Counted from the first letter of the stretch, positions 52,695 to 62,106 are shown. The stretch is 64,000 nucleotides of DNA from Mesotoga infera (GCF_900157305.1 NZ_LS974202.1:434001-498000), one strand, 5' to 3'. Numbers and translations: made by a program. Notes: generated from the letters alone by a model not told the origin.

Positions 52695-53483
52695 TTAAAC
52701 AAGGTCTCCATCGTACAGTTTCTTTATTGCGGTCAGCGTTATTTCGATAGCTTCTTGCACCGAATTCTCGATTACATCTCTCTTGGGACTTTTGACAGAG
52801 AGATCCACCTTTGGGCCAGCAGATTGTCTGTATCTGTTTGCATAGCAAATGCCAATAAAACCGGCCTTCACGTTTCTTAGATAGGAAATTACAAAGAGCG
52901 CCGAAGCCTCCATTTCGAGCGATACTACCCTCCTCCTGCTCCAGCTTTGGAAGTATTCGGGATCGCGTTTGTAGAAGCAGGAGTGTGTCCAGTTGATACC
53001 GGTGACGATCTTTCTTTTCCTCTCTCTGGCAGATGCTGTCAGCGATGAATAGACATCTGGAGAAGGTACTGCCGGGAAATTCGCCGGGACATAGTAATTC
53101 GAGGCTCCATCATCACGCACGCAACCGTAAGGGACTACTATATCTCCTTCATTTACGTAATCCTGGAGACCCGCCACACTGCCTATTCTTATCAATACTT
53201 TTGCTCCTATGTTGATCAATTCCTCATATACAATGCTTGCAGAGGGGCCTCCCATACCTGTTGAAGTAACCGAAACCGGGTGTCCCTTATACTTGCCGGT
53301 ATAGGTTATTAAGCCTCTGTTTTCAGCCATCTTTCTCGCGTCACTGAGTCCGGCAACGATCTTTTCAACTCTCCCCTGGTCGCCCGGAACTATAACAACG
53401 GGTGCGATGTCTCCCGCTTGGCACTCGATGTGATACTGTAATTTGTCTTCCAATCCCACTGGCTCTCTGTAGTCCTCCATCAT
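52695..53483 (-). CDS. Nucleoside phosphorylase (uridine phosphorylase-like)
   Basis: 262 residues, PNP/UDP family 1. APVVIVPGDQGRVEKIV (phosphate loop), TGMGGPSASIVYEELI, LIRIGSVAGLQ, and VVSLEMEASALFVISYL with the ribose-binding Glu-Met-Glu. Splits a nucleoside with phosphate to base and ribose-1-phosphate. GAGGTGACACC before the ATG; 9 bases after the regulator gene. Which base is used cannot be decided from sequence. Confidence 0.9.
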   Translation of the reverse strand: MMEDYREPVGLEDKLQYHIECQAGDIAPVVIVPGDQGRVEKIVAGLSDARKMAENRGLITYTGKYKGHPVSVTSTGMGGPSASIVYEELINIGAKVLIRIGSVAGLQDYVNEGDIVVPYGCVRDDGASNYYVPANFPAVPSPDVYSSLTASARERKRKIVTGINWTHSCFYKRDPEYFQSWSRRRVVSLEMEASALFVISYLRNVKAGFIGICYANRYRQSAGPKVDLSVKSPKRDVIENSVQEAIEITLTAIKKLYDGDLV

Positions 53484-53492
53484 GGTGTCACC

Positions 53493-54236
53493 TCAAATCT
53501 TCTTTCTAAGAACATGTATTCTGAAGACCTCAGTATTTATGAAATCCTCTGAATAAAGCATTGGCAAATTGTTCATATCCCGGTGGACCTCCTTAAGAAG
53601 CACGATCGATGTGTTCGGTTTCATATCGAGCAAACGGGCGAGCTCTTCGTCGACCAGCTTCGATTCAATTTCGGCAATAGCGTATCTTATAGGTTCCTTG
53701 AAATTTTCCTCCAGCAGATCAAATAGGACGAGTTCTTTTGCCCTACTTTGTCCAAGAATCCTGAGCAGCGCCTCCGTGCCGCCGGGAATCCTTTCCGAAG
53801 CGATATATGTTCTCGCAAATATCGCAGGAATACCGTCGGCGGCATACACCCTTTCTGTGAGGACAAGCTTTTCCCTTTCCGGCATCTCCAGTTTCACCGC
53901 CAGTTCATTATCTGCAAGGACCTCTCGAAATCTGTCGTGTACTAAATCGGGTGTCTTTCCCGAACTCGAAATGATTCGTGTCAAACCTCTCAGATATTCG
54001 ATACCTGTATGGACAAACCCGCTGTCCTTAACAACGAAAGTCCCGAGCCCTTGCCTTCTGACCACAAGACCATCTCTCTCCAGTGCGGTTATTACTTCTC
54101 TAATAACCGTTCTGCTAGCGCCGTAGTCCTCACACAACTTCTCTATTGATGGGAGTTGTGTTCCATCACTCATCTTCTGAACCATCTGCTCTATCTGTTT
54201 ATATATGATCTTGTAAAGAGATTCCCTCTTGGCCAT
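53493..54236 (-). CDS. GntR/HutC-family transcriptional regulator
   Basis: 247 residues: winged helix 1-75 (LPSIEKLCEDYGASRTVIREV) and UTRA effector domain about 95-240 (LVLTERVYAADGIPAIFARTYI, LLKEVHRDMNNLPMLYSEDF). First gene of the nucleoside uptake operon, likely its repressor. GGAGG lies before the ATG. The perfect palindrome just upstream is the probable operator. Confidence 0.92.
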   Translation of the reverse strand: MAKRESLYKIIYKQIEQMVQKMSDGTQLPSIEKLCEDYGASRTVIREVITALERDGLVVRRQGLGTFVVKDSGFVHTGIEYLRGLTRIISSSGKTPDLVHDRFREVLADNELAVKLEMPEREKLVLTERVYAADGIPAIFARTYIASERIPGGTEALLRILGQSRAKELVLFDLLEENFKEPIRYAIAEIESKLVDEELARLLDMKPNTSIVLLKEVHRDMNNLPMLYSEDFINTEVFRIHVLRKKI

Positions 54237-54263
54237 ATTCGATATACCTCCAGAAATTCAAGT

Positions 54264-54279
54264 CATCATACGTATGATG
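54264..54279. promoter_or_regulatory. Probable operator of the GntR regulator
   Basis: CATCATACGTATGATG, a perfect 16-bp palindrome, with another half site (TCATAC on the minus strand) beside it. A TGTATACT element at about 54293-54300 (minus) could be the -10, placing the operator just after the transcription start, a repressor position. Confidence 0.7.
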
Positions 54280-54522
54280 TATGACGTATTCTGAGTATAC
54301 AAAATCCAGATTCATACACCATCTCTATTAATCGGGTAAAAAAGTAACTCTGGGGTATCCTCGATCGGTTGAGTGCAATTTCCTTGACGACAGTCATCAT
54401 TACGATGTTTTTCATATCGGCGATATGGGGCGTCGCTCATCAAATTTTTTTACAATGAATGAAAGAGATTCCACGCTTTTTTCACGCTATCCGGTTTACA
54501 TTCGAAATGGAGGTGAGATCAT

Positions 54523-55404
54523 ATGAGGTTGCTCCCGACTTTAGTAATTGTCATTACAGGTATTCTTTGCCTTGCGAACGGAAATTACATATTGCACTCG
54601 GACATTCCATACAAATCTCTCGAGAAGAATCCTCTCAACTTTCTAGATATATACAGACCCGACGAATTAGAAAGCAAAACCGGTGGGATTCCTGTAATGA
54701 TAATGATTCACGGTGGTGCCTGGAGAACTGGAGATAAGGCTCATAAGAATGTCACTGCGAATAAAGTCCCATACTTCATCTCTAACAACTGGATATTTGT
54801 GAGCATAAACTACAGACTATCACCGGAAGTGAAACACCCGGCACATGTCGAAGATGTAGCTGCCGCTATTGCCTGGGTCAGGGAAAACATATCTACTTAT
54901 GGAGGAAATGCAGAAAAAATCTTCCTCATGGGACACTCTGCGGGAGCACATCTTGCGGCTCTCGTTTCTACCGATGAGAGCTATCTGGCCAGATATGGAA
55001 TCGGATTAGATTCAATTAAGGGAGTCGTACTGCTTGACGGAGCCGGCTACGATATTCGCGCGGCTCTTGAGAATTACGATAGAGGAATCGTCATGAACTT
55101 GATTTATCTCAGCGCTTTTGGCCGACAAGAGGAGACATGGTATGATGCTTCGCCGATCAATCATGTCGCTCCAGGAAAATCTATTCCTCCGTTCCTGATA
55201 GTTTATGCCTGCGAACGTATAGAGTCGAAAGAGATTTCCAGTAACTTCGCCCTGAAACTCCGGCTTTCCGGAGTGCCAATTCGTCTGTACAATGCCAAGG
55301 ATAAAAATCACGCCGGTGTGAATATCGATCTGGGATTAACCCAGGATGATTTGACTATCACGGTAGCAAACTTTCTGAACGAGCTACTCAATTCTCACGA
55401 GTGA
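54523..55404 (+). CDS. Secreted alpha/beta hydrolase (esterase/lipase type)
   Basis: 293 residues with a signal peptide (MRLLPTLVIVITGILCLANG). Oxyanion motif MIHGGAWRTGD, nucleophile in LMGHSAGAHLAALVS (Ser about 149), and the terminal His in KDKNHAGVN. BD-FAE/Aes-like esterase. GGAGGTGAG before the ATG. Divergent from the nucleoside operon; substrate unknown. Confidence 0.9.
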   Translation: MRLLPTLVIVITGILCLANGNYILHSDIPYKSLEKNPLNFLDIYRPDELESKTGGIPVMIMIHGGAWRTGDKAHKNVTANKVPYFISNNWIFVSINYRLSPEVKHPAHVEDVAAAIAWVRENISTYGGNAEKIFLMGHSAGAHLAALVSTDESYLARYGIGLDSIKGVVLLDGAGYDIRAALENYDRGIVMNLIYLSAFGRQEETWYDASPINHVAPGKSIPPFLIVYACERIESKEISSNFALKLRLSGVPIRLYNAKDKNHAGVNIDLGLTQDDLTITVANFLNELLNSHE

Positions 55405-55429
55405 TAAGAACGATTGTTTTATGAGTACG

Positions 55430-55505
55430 AGAGTGATGTGAAGGGATTGTCATAGTCGTCGTCGAAGAACAAAGCTCCTGGCTACGCGACGAAGAACCGC
55501 TCTTT
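55430..55505. repeat. Short fragment of the dispersed repeat
   Basis: Text such as GTCGTCGTCGAAGAAC and CGACGAAGAACCGCTCTTTC echoes the flanks of the island elements. It lies between convergent genes. Confidence 0.35.
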
Positions 55506-55509
55506 CGGT

Positions 55510-56166
55510 TTACAGAGCCAGCAATTCTCCGTTGGTGATTTCCCTAGATCCGGCCGGTAAATCGGAAAAGCTTTCCACAGGTTCGCTCGCGACTATTTTA
55601 ATGCCGTCCCTTTCGTAAAGGTAAAGTCCGTGGTCGAGGTCGTTTTTCTCCGCGTTCATTCTCAGTACCCAGATGCTTTCGAAATCTGTCAGAAAAGCGT
55701 TGAGCGAAGTGTAGCGAAAATTGTCCGCCACGAAATTGGCAGCCCTGCCAAGCGCCTCTGCAGGGCTGCGCCTTTCCATGTGGTTCAAAACAAGTTCGAA
55801 ATATCTCTGGGTATCGATCGTTCCGGGAATGCTGGCAAAGTCGAAGATCGTCCCATTATGGCAGAAGGCGTAGCCTTTTCCCCTTACCACACCGTAAAAA
55901 GGGTGGACATGGTCGGAGTTGACAGCATATCCCGTGGAGGCTTTGCGTGCGTGTACGATTCCCAGCCTGCTTTCGATAAGCGGCGGCGTGTCTTCCCAGA
56001 TGGACCTAACGGAGTTGTATCCCAACCTTGCGTCTCCGGCTATCGCGAGACCGAAGCCATCTCCGTGCGGGTTGTTCAGACCGTCTCTGGCCATTTTCCG
56101 AAGTATATCAACGATCCAGAGTGGTTCAATTTTAGTCGGGCTCTTGAAAGCCAGCATCCTGCACAT
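55510..56166 (-). CDS. Class II glutamine amidotransferase
   Basis: 218 residues. The catalytic Cys is residue 2 (MCRMLAFKS), and NPHGDGFGLAI, VHARKAST and YAFCHNGTIFD are typical of GATase type 2 (YafJ/Gn-AT_II). It hydrolyses glutamine to ammonia; the acceptor is unknown. Starts 2 bases after pdxT, so it is in the cofactor operon although PdxT already supplies ammonia for PdxS. Confidence 0.9.
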   Translation of the reverse strand: MCRMLAFKSPTKIEPLWIVDILRKMARDGLNNPHGDGFGLAIAGDARLGYNSVRSIWEDTPPLIESRLGIVHARKASTGYAVNSDHVHPFYGVVRGKGYAFCHNGTIFDFASIPGTIDTQRYFELVLNHMERRSPAEALGRAANFVADNFRYTSLNAFLTDFESIWVLRMNAEKNDLDHGLYLYERDGIKIVASEPVESFSDLPAGSREITNGELLAL

Positions 56167-56168
56167 GA

Positions 56169-56768
56169 TTACATCCGGGGTGTAGCATCCTCTATGCTGT
56201 TGCCCACCATGTCCAGAAAGTATCTCTGGAGTCTTACGTCGTCGGTCAGCTCGGGATGAAATGAAGCGGCTATGATGTTTCTCTCTCTGACTAGCACGGG
56301 AGTTCCCCCGAAACTGGCCATCACTTCGACCTCTTTGCCGGTGGTAGCGATTTTCGGAGCCCTTATGAAAACGGCCCTGAAGGGAACGTCTCCAAAGTAG
56401 TTAACATACAGATCGGCCTCGAAGCTGTCAACCTGCCTGCCGTAACCGTTTCTCTCTATCGTGACATCGAGAACGCCCAGGGTGTCCTGTGCGGGGTAGT
56501 TCTCTATTCCCCTAGAAAGGAGGATCATACCGGCACAGGTGGCGAATACCGGCATGCCAGAATTTATACTTTTTCTGAGTGGTTCCCAGATTGCAAATCT
56601 CTTCAGTAGCTTCGTCATGGTGGTCGATTCGCCGCCGGGCATTATCAAAGCATCAACTGCTTTGAGTGCGTCGCTATCTCTTATCCATACGGCCTCATGA
56701 CCGAGCTTCTTAATTACAGCCAGGTGCTCTTGAATATCTCCCTGAATACCGAGAACTCCGATTTTCAA
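56169..56768 (-). CDS. pdxT: Pyridoxal 5'-phosphate synthase, glutaminase subunit
   Basis: 199 residues. LGIQGDIQEHL at the start, IMPGGESTTM, catalytic Cys in VFATCAGMILLS, and His-Glu in AASFHPELTDD. Delivers ammonia to PdxS. TTG start, 3 bases after the pdxS stop. Confidence 0.96.
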   Translation of the reverse strand: MKIGVLGIQGDIQEHLAVIKKLGHEAVWIRDSDALKAVDALIMPGGESTTMTKLLKRFAIWEPLRKSINSGMPVFATCAGMILLSRGIENYPAQDTLGVLDVTIERNGYGRQVDSFEADLYVNYFGDVPFRAVFIRAPKIATTGKEVEVMASFGGTPVLVRERNIIAASFHPELTDDVRLQRYFLDMVGNSIEDATPRM

Positions 56769-56771
56769 TTT

Positions 56772-57650
56772 TTACCAGCCTCTCTCTTCCATCCGGACTT
56801 CGAGCTTGCCGATCTCCAGACCTTCCATGGCTTCTCCCACATCTTCGGAGATCTCCGCCAGTCTGTGCGGGTCGTTGTAGTATAGAACGGCTTCGACTAT
56901 GGCTCTGGCCATTTTCGCCGGATCTTTCGATTTGAAGATGCCCGATCCCACGAACACTCCGTCACAGCCAAGCATCATCATGAGCGCGGCATCGGCCGGT
57001 GTGGCGACTCCGCCAGCCGCAAAGTTGACCACCGGGAGTCTGCCGAGTTCCCTTACCTGGCTCAGTATTTCGACCGCAGCCCCTATCTCTTTACCGTAGT
57101 GGACGAGCTCGGCATCGTTCATCATCTGAACTTTTCTAACTTCTTCGTTAACGGTTCTCATGTGCTTTACCGCCTCTATTATGTTTCCCGTGCCGGCCTC
57201 ACCCTTGGTCCTTATCATGGCCGCACCTTCGGATATTCTTCTGACGGCCTCTCCGAGGTTTCTCGCGCCGCAGACGAACGGCACTGTGAAGAGTCTCTTA
57301 TCTATGTGGTACCTGTCATCGGCCGGTGTTAGAACCTCCGATTCGTCGATGAAGTCAACGCCAATGGCTTCCAGTATCTTTGCTTCGGCGATGTGTCCTA
57401 TGCGGGCTTTGGCCATCACCGGAATGGAGACCGCCTCCATGATCTCTTTTATAAGGCCGATCTTCGCCATCCTGGCGACTCCGCCTTCTTTTCTTATATC
57501 GGCCGGTACTCTCTCGAGCGCCATAACTGCAACTGCTCCGGCTTCCTGAGCGATTTTTGCCTGCTCCGGATTGGTAACATCCATGATTACGCCGTTTTTG
57601 AACATCTCGGCGAATCCTTTTTTCACCGTCCACGTTCCCTTAACTTCCAT
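56772..57650 (-). CDS. pdxS: Pyridoxal 5'-phosphate synthase, synthase subunit
   Basis: 292 residues, (beta/alpha)8 barrel. [20 protein letters not shown]-type start, [20 protein letters not shown], MVKARIGHxxEA region ([15 protein letters not shown]) and [16 protein letters not shown]. Makes PLP from ribose-5-phosphate, glyceraldehyde-3-phosphate and ammonia. ATG at 57650 is chosen by homology and GAGAGG upstream; it overlaps the preceding gene by 11 bases. Confidence 0.96.
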   Translation of the reverse strand: MEVKGTWTVKKGFAEMFKNGVIMDVTNPEQAKIAQEAGAVAVMALERVPADIRKEGGVARMAKIGLIKEIMEAVSIPVMAKARIGHIAEAKILEAIGVDFIDESEVLTPADDRYHIDKRLFTVPFVCGARNLGEAVRRISEGAAMIRTKGEAGTGNIIEAVKHMRTVNEEVRKVQMMNDAELVHYGKEIGAAVEILSQVRELGRLPVVNFAAGGVATPADAALMMMLGCDGVFVGSGIFKSKDPAKMARAIVEAVLYYNDPHRLAEISEDVGEAMEGLEIGKLEVRMEERGW

Positions 57651-58968
57651 GTTCAACACCTCTCTCTTTATTTTCATTCCAGTAATCGCTTTCAACACGG
57701 GATAACCTCGAAAGGTCTCCCTTTCCCCTTCCGACTTTTGCACATGGCCGACCATCGACTTCCACGATGTCCGCTGTGAAGTCGAGTTTTTCCTTCAGAA
57801 GAGACGAGCCCACGCCGTAAACGTCGGCCGGTACTTCGAGTTTTTCGAAGAGATCGATCTTCTCGGCTGTGAATCCACCGGAGACGACTATTTTCAGGCC
57901 ATGCATACCGTTTTTGTCGAACTCTTCTCTGGCTCTCCAGACGAGCTCCGGACATACCCCGAGCGAGGACTTGTCTTTGGGAACCACCGATTTATCCCTC
58001 AGGCTGCCAGACGTATCGAACCTCACGCCCCAGATTCTGCCCTTTCCCGCGCCTATAACGGGCGAAGGGTCTGTCTTACCAAGAATGAATTCCCTCCCGG
58101 TTAGGGCAGTGTAAGCCTTCGCCACCACATCGTAAGTGGTACCTATCACGTCGTTGTTCCAGTCAACCAGGACTATCCTGTTCACTTTTGAGTCAATGTA
58201 TTTGTCGAACTCCAGAGCCGCCTGTGCCGTGTCGCCACCGTAGACGGCTATTAAAGCGTGTGGTATAGTTCCCATGCTCTCGACGCCCCAGTAGTCGGCA
58301 TTGGCGTCGGTCGATACACCGAAGGCGCCAGCTTTGAGAGCGGCATATCCGTCGGTAGCCTGGGTCCAGAAGTGATCGAAGCGTGCGCTGAAGAAGAGGA
58401 TCTCTTTTCCCCTCGCAGCCCTGACGACCGATTTAACGGCCGTCGCAGTCGAAGAGGCCCTTGCGATGACACCTAGAAGTATGGTCTCAAGATATCCGAA
58501 GTAGCGCGGATCGCCTTCTACTGTCATTATCGGTTCCATATCCCGGGCTTCGTCACCGTCGTACAGGGCTTTAACATCGAGCTCTTCCCATTTATCCCGC
58601 CAAAGATCGTTCAATTTCATCTTGAGATCCCACTTCCTTGAGGAAAGCTCGACAAGCGCCTCGCGATCCATGTCCCATGCGGCGTGGTTTATCAGCTTTT
58701 CGACTTCGAGTATTTCTTCGAAAAGCCTTTTGGCGCGTCTCTCATCGGAATAGTAACCGGTTCCGAACCTCAGTATCGCCAGCGCTTCATCGATGCCGAC
58801 GACGGTGGCATCCCTTCTGGGAAAAAACTGGTAAAGCACTCTGGTATTCTTGTTTGCGCATTTCAAAACTTCGACAAGCCTTGTGAAGTATTTGTCCGAA
58901 TAGTAGCCAGCCCTCATCTTGTCGATGGGTACTTTGAACACTCTGGGATCGAGCCTGAGCCTCTCCAT
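57640..58968 (-). CDS. Nicotinate phosphoribosyltransferase-family protein
   Basis: 442 residues. Starts [12 protein letters not shown], as many NAPRTases. [41 protein letters not shown]-type loop ([15 protein letters not shown]) and [11 protein letters not shown] fit the family. Converts nicotinate to its mononucleotide for NAD. First gene of an operon with pdxS, pdxT and the amidotransferase. A TATAAT lies around 59048-59053 on the minus strand. Confidence 0.9.
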   Translation of the reverse strand: MERLRLDPRVFKVPIDKMRAGYYSDKYFTRLVEVLKCANKNTRVLYQFFPRRDATVVGIDEALAILRFGTGYYSDERRAKRLFEEILEVEKLINHAAWDMDREALVELSSRKWDLKMKLNDLWRDKWEELDVKALYDGDEARDMEPIMTVEGDPRYFGYLETILLGVIARASSTATAVKSVVRAARGKEILFFSARFDHFWTQATDGYAALKAGAFGVSTDANADYWGVESMGTIPHALIAVYGGDTAQAALEFDKYIDSKVNRIVLVDWNNDVIGTTYDVVAKAYTALTGREFILGKTDPSPVIGAGKGRIWGVRFDTSGSLRDKSVVPKDKSSLGVCPELVWRAREEFDKNGMHGLKIVVSGGFTAEKIDLFEKLEVPADVYGVGSSLLKEKLDFTADIVEVDGRPCAKVGRGKGDLSRLSRVESDYWNENKERGVEHGS

Positions 58969-59110
58969 AGACGCCCCCTACATATTTATGTCAATCGCCT
59001 TCGACTCAACATCAAAAGACACCGGAAAAGAACCCCGGTAACCTGATTATATAATAATAAGATAGTTTCGGCTTGTTAGTTTTGTTAATTGCATCGGGTC
59101 GGAGCGATCC

Positions 59111-59135
59111 AAAAGAAAACCGGCCTTGCGGCCGG
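59111..59135 (-). terminator. Terminator of the DUF2089/LiaF-like operon
   Basis: On the minus strand CCGGCC-GCAA-GGCCGG then TTTTCTTTT: GNRA tetraloop hairpin with a T-run, 15 bases after the last gene. Confidence 0.85.
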
Positions 59136-59150
59136 GCTTCTGCTTTTCTA

Positions 59151-60119
59151 TCATATCCAGTCGATAGAGATTTTCGACATGTCAGATTTGACGTTGATCT
59201 GGCAGGTAGATATTGCGCGATCGATGTTGGTAGACACATAGCCCCTTTCTCTCTCCATAAGGTTGTTGAAGTTGCTCCAGTTGAGTTCGCCTTCGTGGAC
59301 TATGCTTATGCCGACATCCTTGGGAACTCTTATGTTGAGGGAGGTTACCTCGCAATCGATGTCTATTATGCAATCTCTGAGCGCCGATGGAATTATTGAG
59401 AGTCTAGATAGGGAGGTCTTCACCCTGGCCCTGTCAAGGTTGAGGTTAGAAAAATCCAGCACCGTGTCGGCACCATCCAGGTTCGCCTCAAACCTCAAAA
59501 GGGGCTTGGGGCTTATTTCCATGTTCATTCTCGATTTCGAAAGAACGCTTGATACACCGGCCTTAGCCTTACATCTGGCTTTCAGAGTCGCCCTGTTCTT
59601 GTCCATGTTGTACTGCAAGTTGCCGTTGAAACTCAATTTATCGAAACTTATATTCGCATCTATACCGTTCGAAGAGTTGTCCATCAGAAGAACCTTGGTC
59701 AGGTTGGCCTCTACCTCCACATCGATCTCTCCGAACTCTTCGGGACGGGAGATGTTGACGGTTTGACGCGTCGAGGAAGGCTCTTTGTCCGCTCGAAAAA
59801 AGCTCTTTCTGAAAAGCACCACTATTCCCCATCCAACTATGTATGAACCTATCATCGCGACCACCAGTTCCCAGAAGCCCCATCCTCTGAAGTTCTTTAT
59901 CACGTTGAAGCCGATCAAAAGATCTACAACGAGAATCGCTCCGAAGATCAGGCTCCCCATGTGCTCGGCCTTGAATCTCCTGAAGACCTTGAAACCGTTG
60001 TACAGGAAAATTATAGCTAAGAAGATCTCAACGGCGAAGGAGAAGCTGGGTAGCACGTGGGTGACCGACAGAATTATGAGTAACCCCAGGAAGATCGCCA
60101 CTATCGCGCCGAACTTCAC
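59151..60119 (-). CDS. LiaF-like membrane protein
   Basis: 322 residues: four short membrane helices in residues 1-110 (MKFGAIVAIFLGLLIILSVT, then IVGWGIVVLFRKSFF), followed by a beta-rich soluble domain similar to the LiaF/YvqF C-terminal domain (RVKTSLSRLSIIPSALRDC, LNIRVPKDVGISIVHEG). LiaF-type proteins tune envelope-stress responses. The start overlaps the DUF4097 gene by 4 bases. Last gene of its operon. Confidence 0.8.
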   Translation of the reverse strand: MKFGAIVAIFLGLLIILSVTHVLPSFSFAVEIFLAIIFLYNGFKVFRRFKAEHMGSLIFGAILVVDLLIGFNVIKNFRGWGFWELVVAMIGSYIVGWGIVVLFRKSFFRADKEPSSTRQTVNISRPEEFGEIDVEVEANLTKVLLMDNSSNGIDANISFDKLSFNGNLQYNMDKNRATLKARCKAKAGVSSVLSKSRMNMEISPKPLLRFEANLDGADTVLDFSNLNLDRARVKTSLSRLSIIPSALRDCIIDIDCEVTSLNIRVPKDVGISIVHEGELNWSNFNNLMERERGYVSTNIDRAISTCQINVKSDMSKISIDWI

Positions 60120-61267
60120 TTTTCATCACCTTCCTTTTTTTCAAGTGATTCCGGTGGTTCGGGTGGTTCCGGTGGTTCGGGAGATGGTGGGACTCGAGGA
60201 GGCTCGTGCCATTCGATTTTATCGTCTATTTCTTCGACGGCCTCTATAATCTTCCCGTCTTCGCTTTCTTCATAGCCTGATTCTTCTGGTTTTCGGGCAC
60301 GCCTGGCCTCTTCGTCGACCCGGAGCATATCTTCTATTTCGACCGATGAATAGCCGAGAATCGAAAGCATCTCAAAAGCGTAATCCCTCGTCAGCTTGCC
60401 TTCTTCGTACAATCTGACTATCTTGCTGGTCTCCCGGTCCTGAAGGTTTTCATCGATGCTTGAGACCCTCTCGGTCTTTTTAGCCGCCACCGGTTCGCCG
60501 TCTGCCTTCTGCTTAACTTCTTTTGCGGGTTTGCCACCATAGGCTGTGCTTATTACGAGATCGCCGGAAACGCTGCTCATCTTCAGGTACTCCTGTGGCT
60601 GACCTTCACTTGTGCGGTAGTGCTTTTTCTCGACTTTGATCAGTTTGATATCGGAATTTATGTCCCCGCTGACAGAGGAAATCGCGGCATCGACCTTCGG
60701 CTCGCCAGAATAAGAAACGTAAACGTCTCCGCTAACCGAAGAGATGCTGGTTTCTCTCTCCATGGGCGGCAATCCTTTGATCGTGAGATCTCCGGATACG
60801 GAGTTGAACTTGCCCCTGCGATAGTTTGAAGCAATGAAAGAGAGATCGCCGCTCACAGTGTTCAAATTGAATTCGGAGGCCGAGCAACTCTCGATCATGG
60901 TGTCGCCGCTCACGTTGTTGACTTTGAGCATCCGCAGTTCGAAATCGGCCAATCTTATATCCCCAGAGGCGTTGTTCAGATCGAGTTCGAGGATATTTCT
61001 GGGTACCTGGAGCCGTATGTTTTCAACTTTAGCCTGTACATCGAAGAGGTTCTTGATGAACGGAATGCTTATATTGACACTCCTCTGAAATCTTATATGG
61101 AGTTTACTGCCGGATCTGTCGGCTTCGGGAACATAATCGTTCGTAGAGACACTCACGAAGGCCACGATGTTGCCCTGCTCGACAAGCTCGACTTGAATAT
61201 CGGCACTCGCGGCACTTACCTTCAAAGCTTCTATACCGGCGCTGTCAAATTCGAATTTCTTCTCCAT
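60116..61267 (-). CDS. DUF4097 beta-repeat protein with SHOCT-like helix and Pro/Glu tail
   Basis: 383 residues. Residues about 95-250 hold seven spaced copies of (A/V)SGD (NNASGD, NNVSGD, NTVSGD, NSVSGD, then SSVSGD three times), the turns of a regular beta-solenoid as in DUF4097 (putative adhesin) proteins. Then a SHOCT-like helical hairpin (SKIVRLYEEGKLTRDYAFEM, about 281-300), an acidic stretch and a PPEPPEPPE tail. No signal peptide, so despite the family name it is probably cytoplasmic. Confidence 0.85.
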   Translation of the reverse strand: MEKKFEFDSAGIEALKVSAASADIQVELVEQGNIVAFVSVSTNDYVPEADRSGSKLHIRFQRSVNISIPFIKNLFDVQAKVENIRLQVPRNILELDLNNASGDIRLADFELRMLKVNNVSGDTMIESCSASEFNLNTVSGDLSFIASNYRRGKFNSVSGDLTIKGLPPMERETSISSVSGDVYVSYSGEPKVDAAISSVSGDINSDIKLIKVEKKHYRTSEGQPQEYLKMSSVSGDLVISTAYGGKPAKEVKQKADGEPVAAKKTERVSSIDENLQDRETSKIVRLYEEGKLTRDYAFEMLSILGYSSVEIEDMLRVDEEARRARKPEESGYEESEDGKIIEAVEEIDDKIEWHEPPRVPPSPEPPEPPEPPESLEKKEGDEK

Positions 61268-61279
61268 GATAATTCCCCC

Positions 61280-61642
61280 TCAATCCTCTATCCTTATCGT
61301 TATTCTCCTGCCGTCCGTTTCTATTTCGACGCTTTCTCCGGTCTTTATTACTTCTTCAAGCACTTCTTTGATATTCATGTCGATCTTCTCGTTCCCGATC
61401 TTGAAGTCGGCGTCCTTTTCTTTGATGAAATTTCCAACGAAACTGGCCAGCCTGACGGGAAGTTTTATGTTCGCCTCTATCTTGCCGCTGTTCATATTGA
61501 ACACTTCTATGTTGAACTTTCTTTTGGATCCTGTCGTACTGTACGTTTCCACAAATTCTCCAAGAAGATCCGTGCCCTGCTCGGGAGAAATCTTTCCGTC
61601 AGCCACGAGCTTCAGGATTTTAGTCACCTCGGCCTTATCCAT
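61280..61642 (-). CDS. SHOCT-like domain protein
   Basis: 120 residues: N-terminal helical hairpin (VTKILKLVADGKISPEQGTD, residues 5-24) like the YvlB/SHOCT-like domain, then a beta-rich part ending ESVEIETDGRRITIRIED. 12 bases before the DUF4097 gene and 8 bases after DUF2089. Confidence 0.8.
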   Translation of the reverse strand: MDKAEVTKILKLVADGKISPEQGTDLLGEFVETYSTTGSKRKFNIEVFNMNSGKIEANIKLPVRLASFVGNFIKEKDADFKIGNEKIDMNIKEVLEEVIKTGESVEIETDGRRITIRIED

Positions 61643-61650
61643 GTAATCAC

Positions 61651-62025
61651 CTACTTCTTCTTTCTCACTTTTCTGAGCATCTCAAGAGCCTCGTCTGGCT
61701 GCAACTCTCCCGACTCGAGTTTCTCGAGTATCTTGGAAGCCTCTTCGCGGTCCTTATCCACCACCTGGTAGCCCATTCCACGCACTATGTCTTCCAGCCT
61801 GTTCCTGGCCGTCGGATACGAGATATCCAGTTCCTTTTGGACTTCGGAGAGATTTCCCCGGTTCTTGATAAAAACTTTCAAAAAATCCAGCTGTTCGGGC
61901 GAGAGCTTCATTATATCGTCCAGCTCGAACCTCCCCTTTATACTGGTTCCACAACTATCGCACTTGTACTCTGTGATCGTCATCTTTCCCCCACAGACGG
62001 GACAGTTGGTTATAGAGTATTTCAT
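61651..62025 (-). CDS. DUF2089 zinc-ribbon/HTH protein
   Basis: 124 residues: zinc ribbon CPVCGG ... CDSCGT at 8-26, then a helix-turn-helix (LSEVQKELDISYPTARNRLE) and a C-terminal helical hairpin (ILEKLESGELQPDEALEML). Probable transcription regulator of its own operon. GGAGGTGCATCG before the ATG. Confidence 0.9.
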   Translation of the reverse strand: MKYSITNCPVCGGKMTITEYKCDSCGTSIKGRFELDDIMKLSPEQLDFLKVFIKNRGNLSEVQKELDISYPTARNRLEDIVRGMGYQVVDKDREEASKILEKLESGELQPDEALEMLRKVRKKK

Positions 62026-62077
62026 CGATGCACCTCCAAAACATGAGTCGATTCAACAATTGTTCTCAGCTGTGTTC

Positions 62078-62106
62078 ATTATACAACTTAAAACTTGAAA
62101 AGTCAA
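62078..62106 (-). promoter_or_regulatory. Promoter of the DUF2089 operon
   Basis: TTGACT, 17 bases, TATAAT on the minus strand. Shares TTGACTTTTCAAG with the small-RNA promoter at 12617-12644. A small palindrome AACAATTGTT (62055-62064) lies in the leader. Confidence 0.8.
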
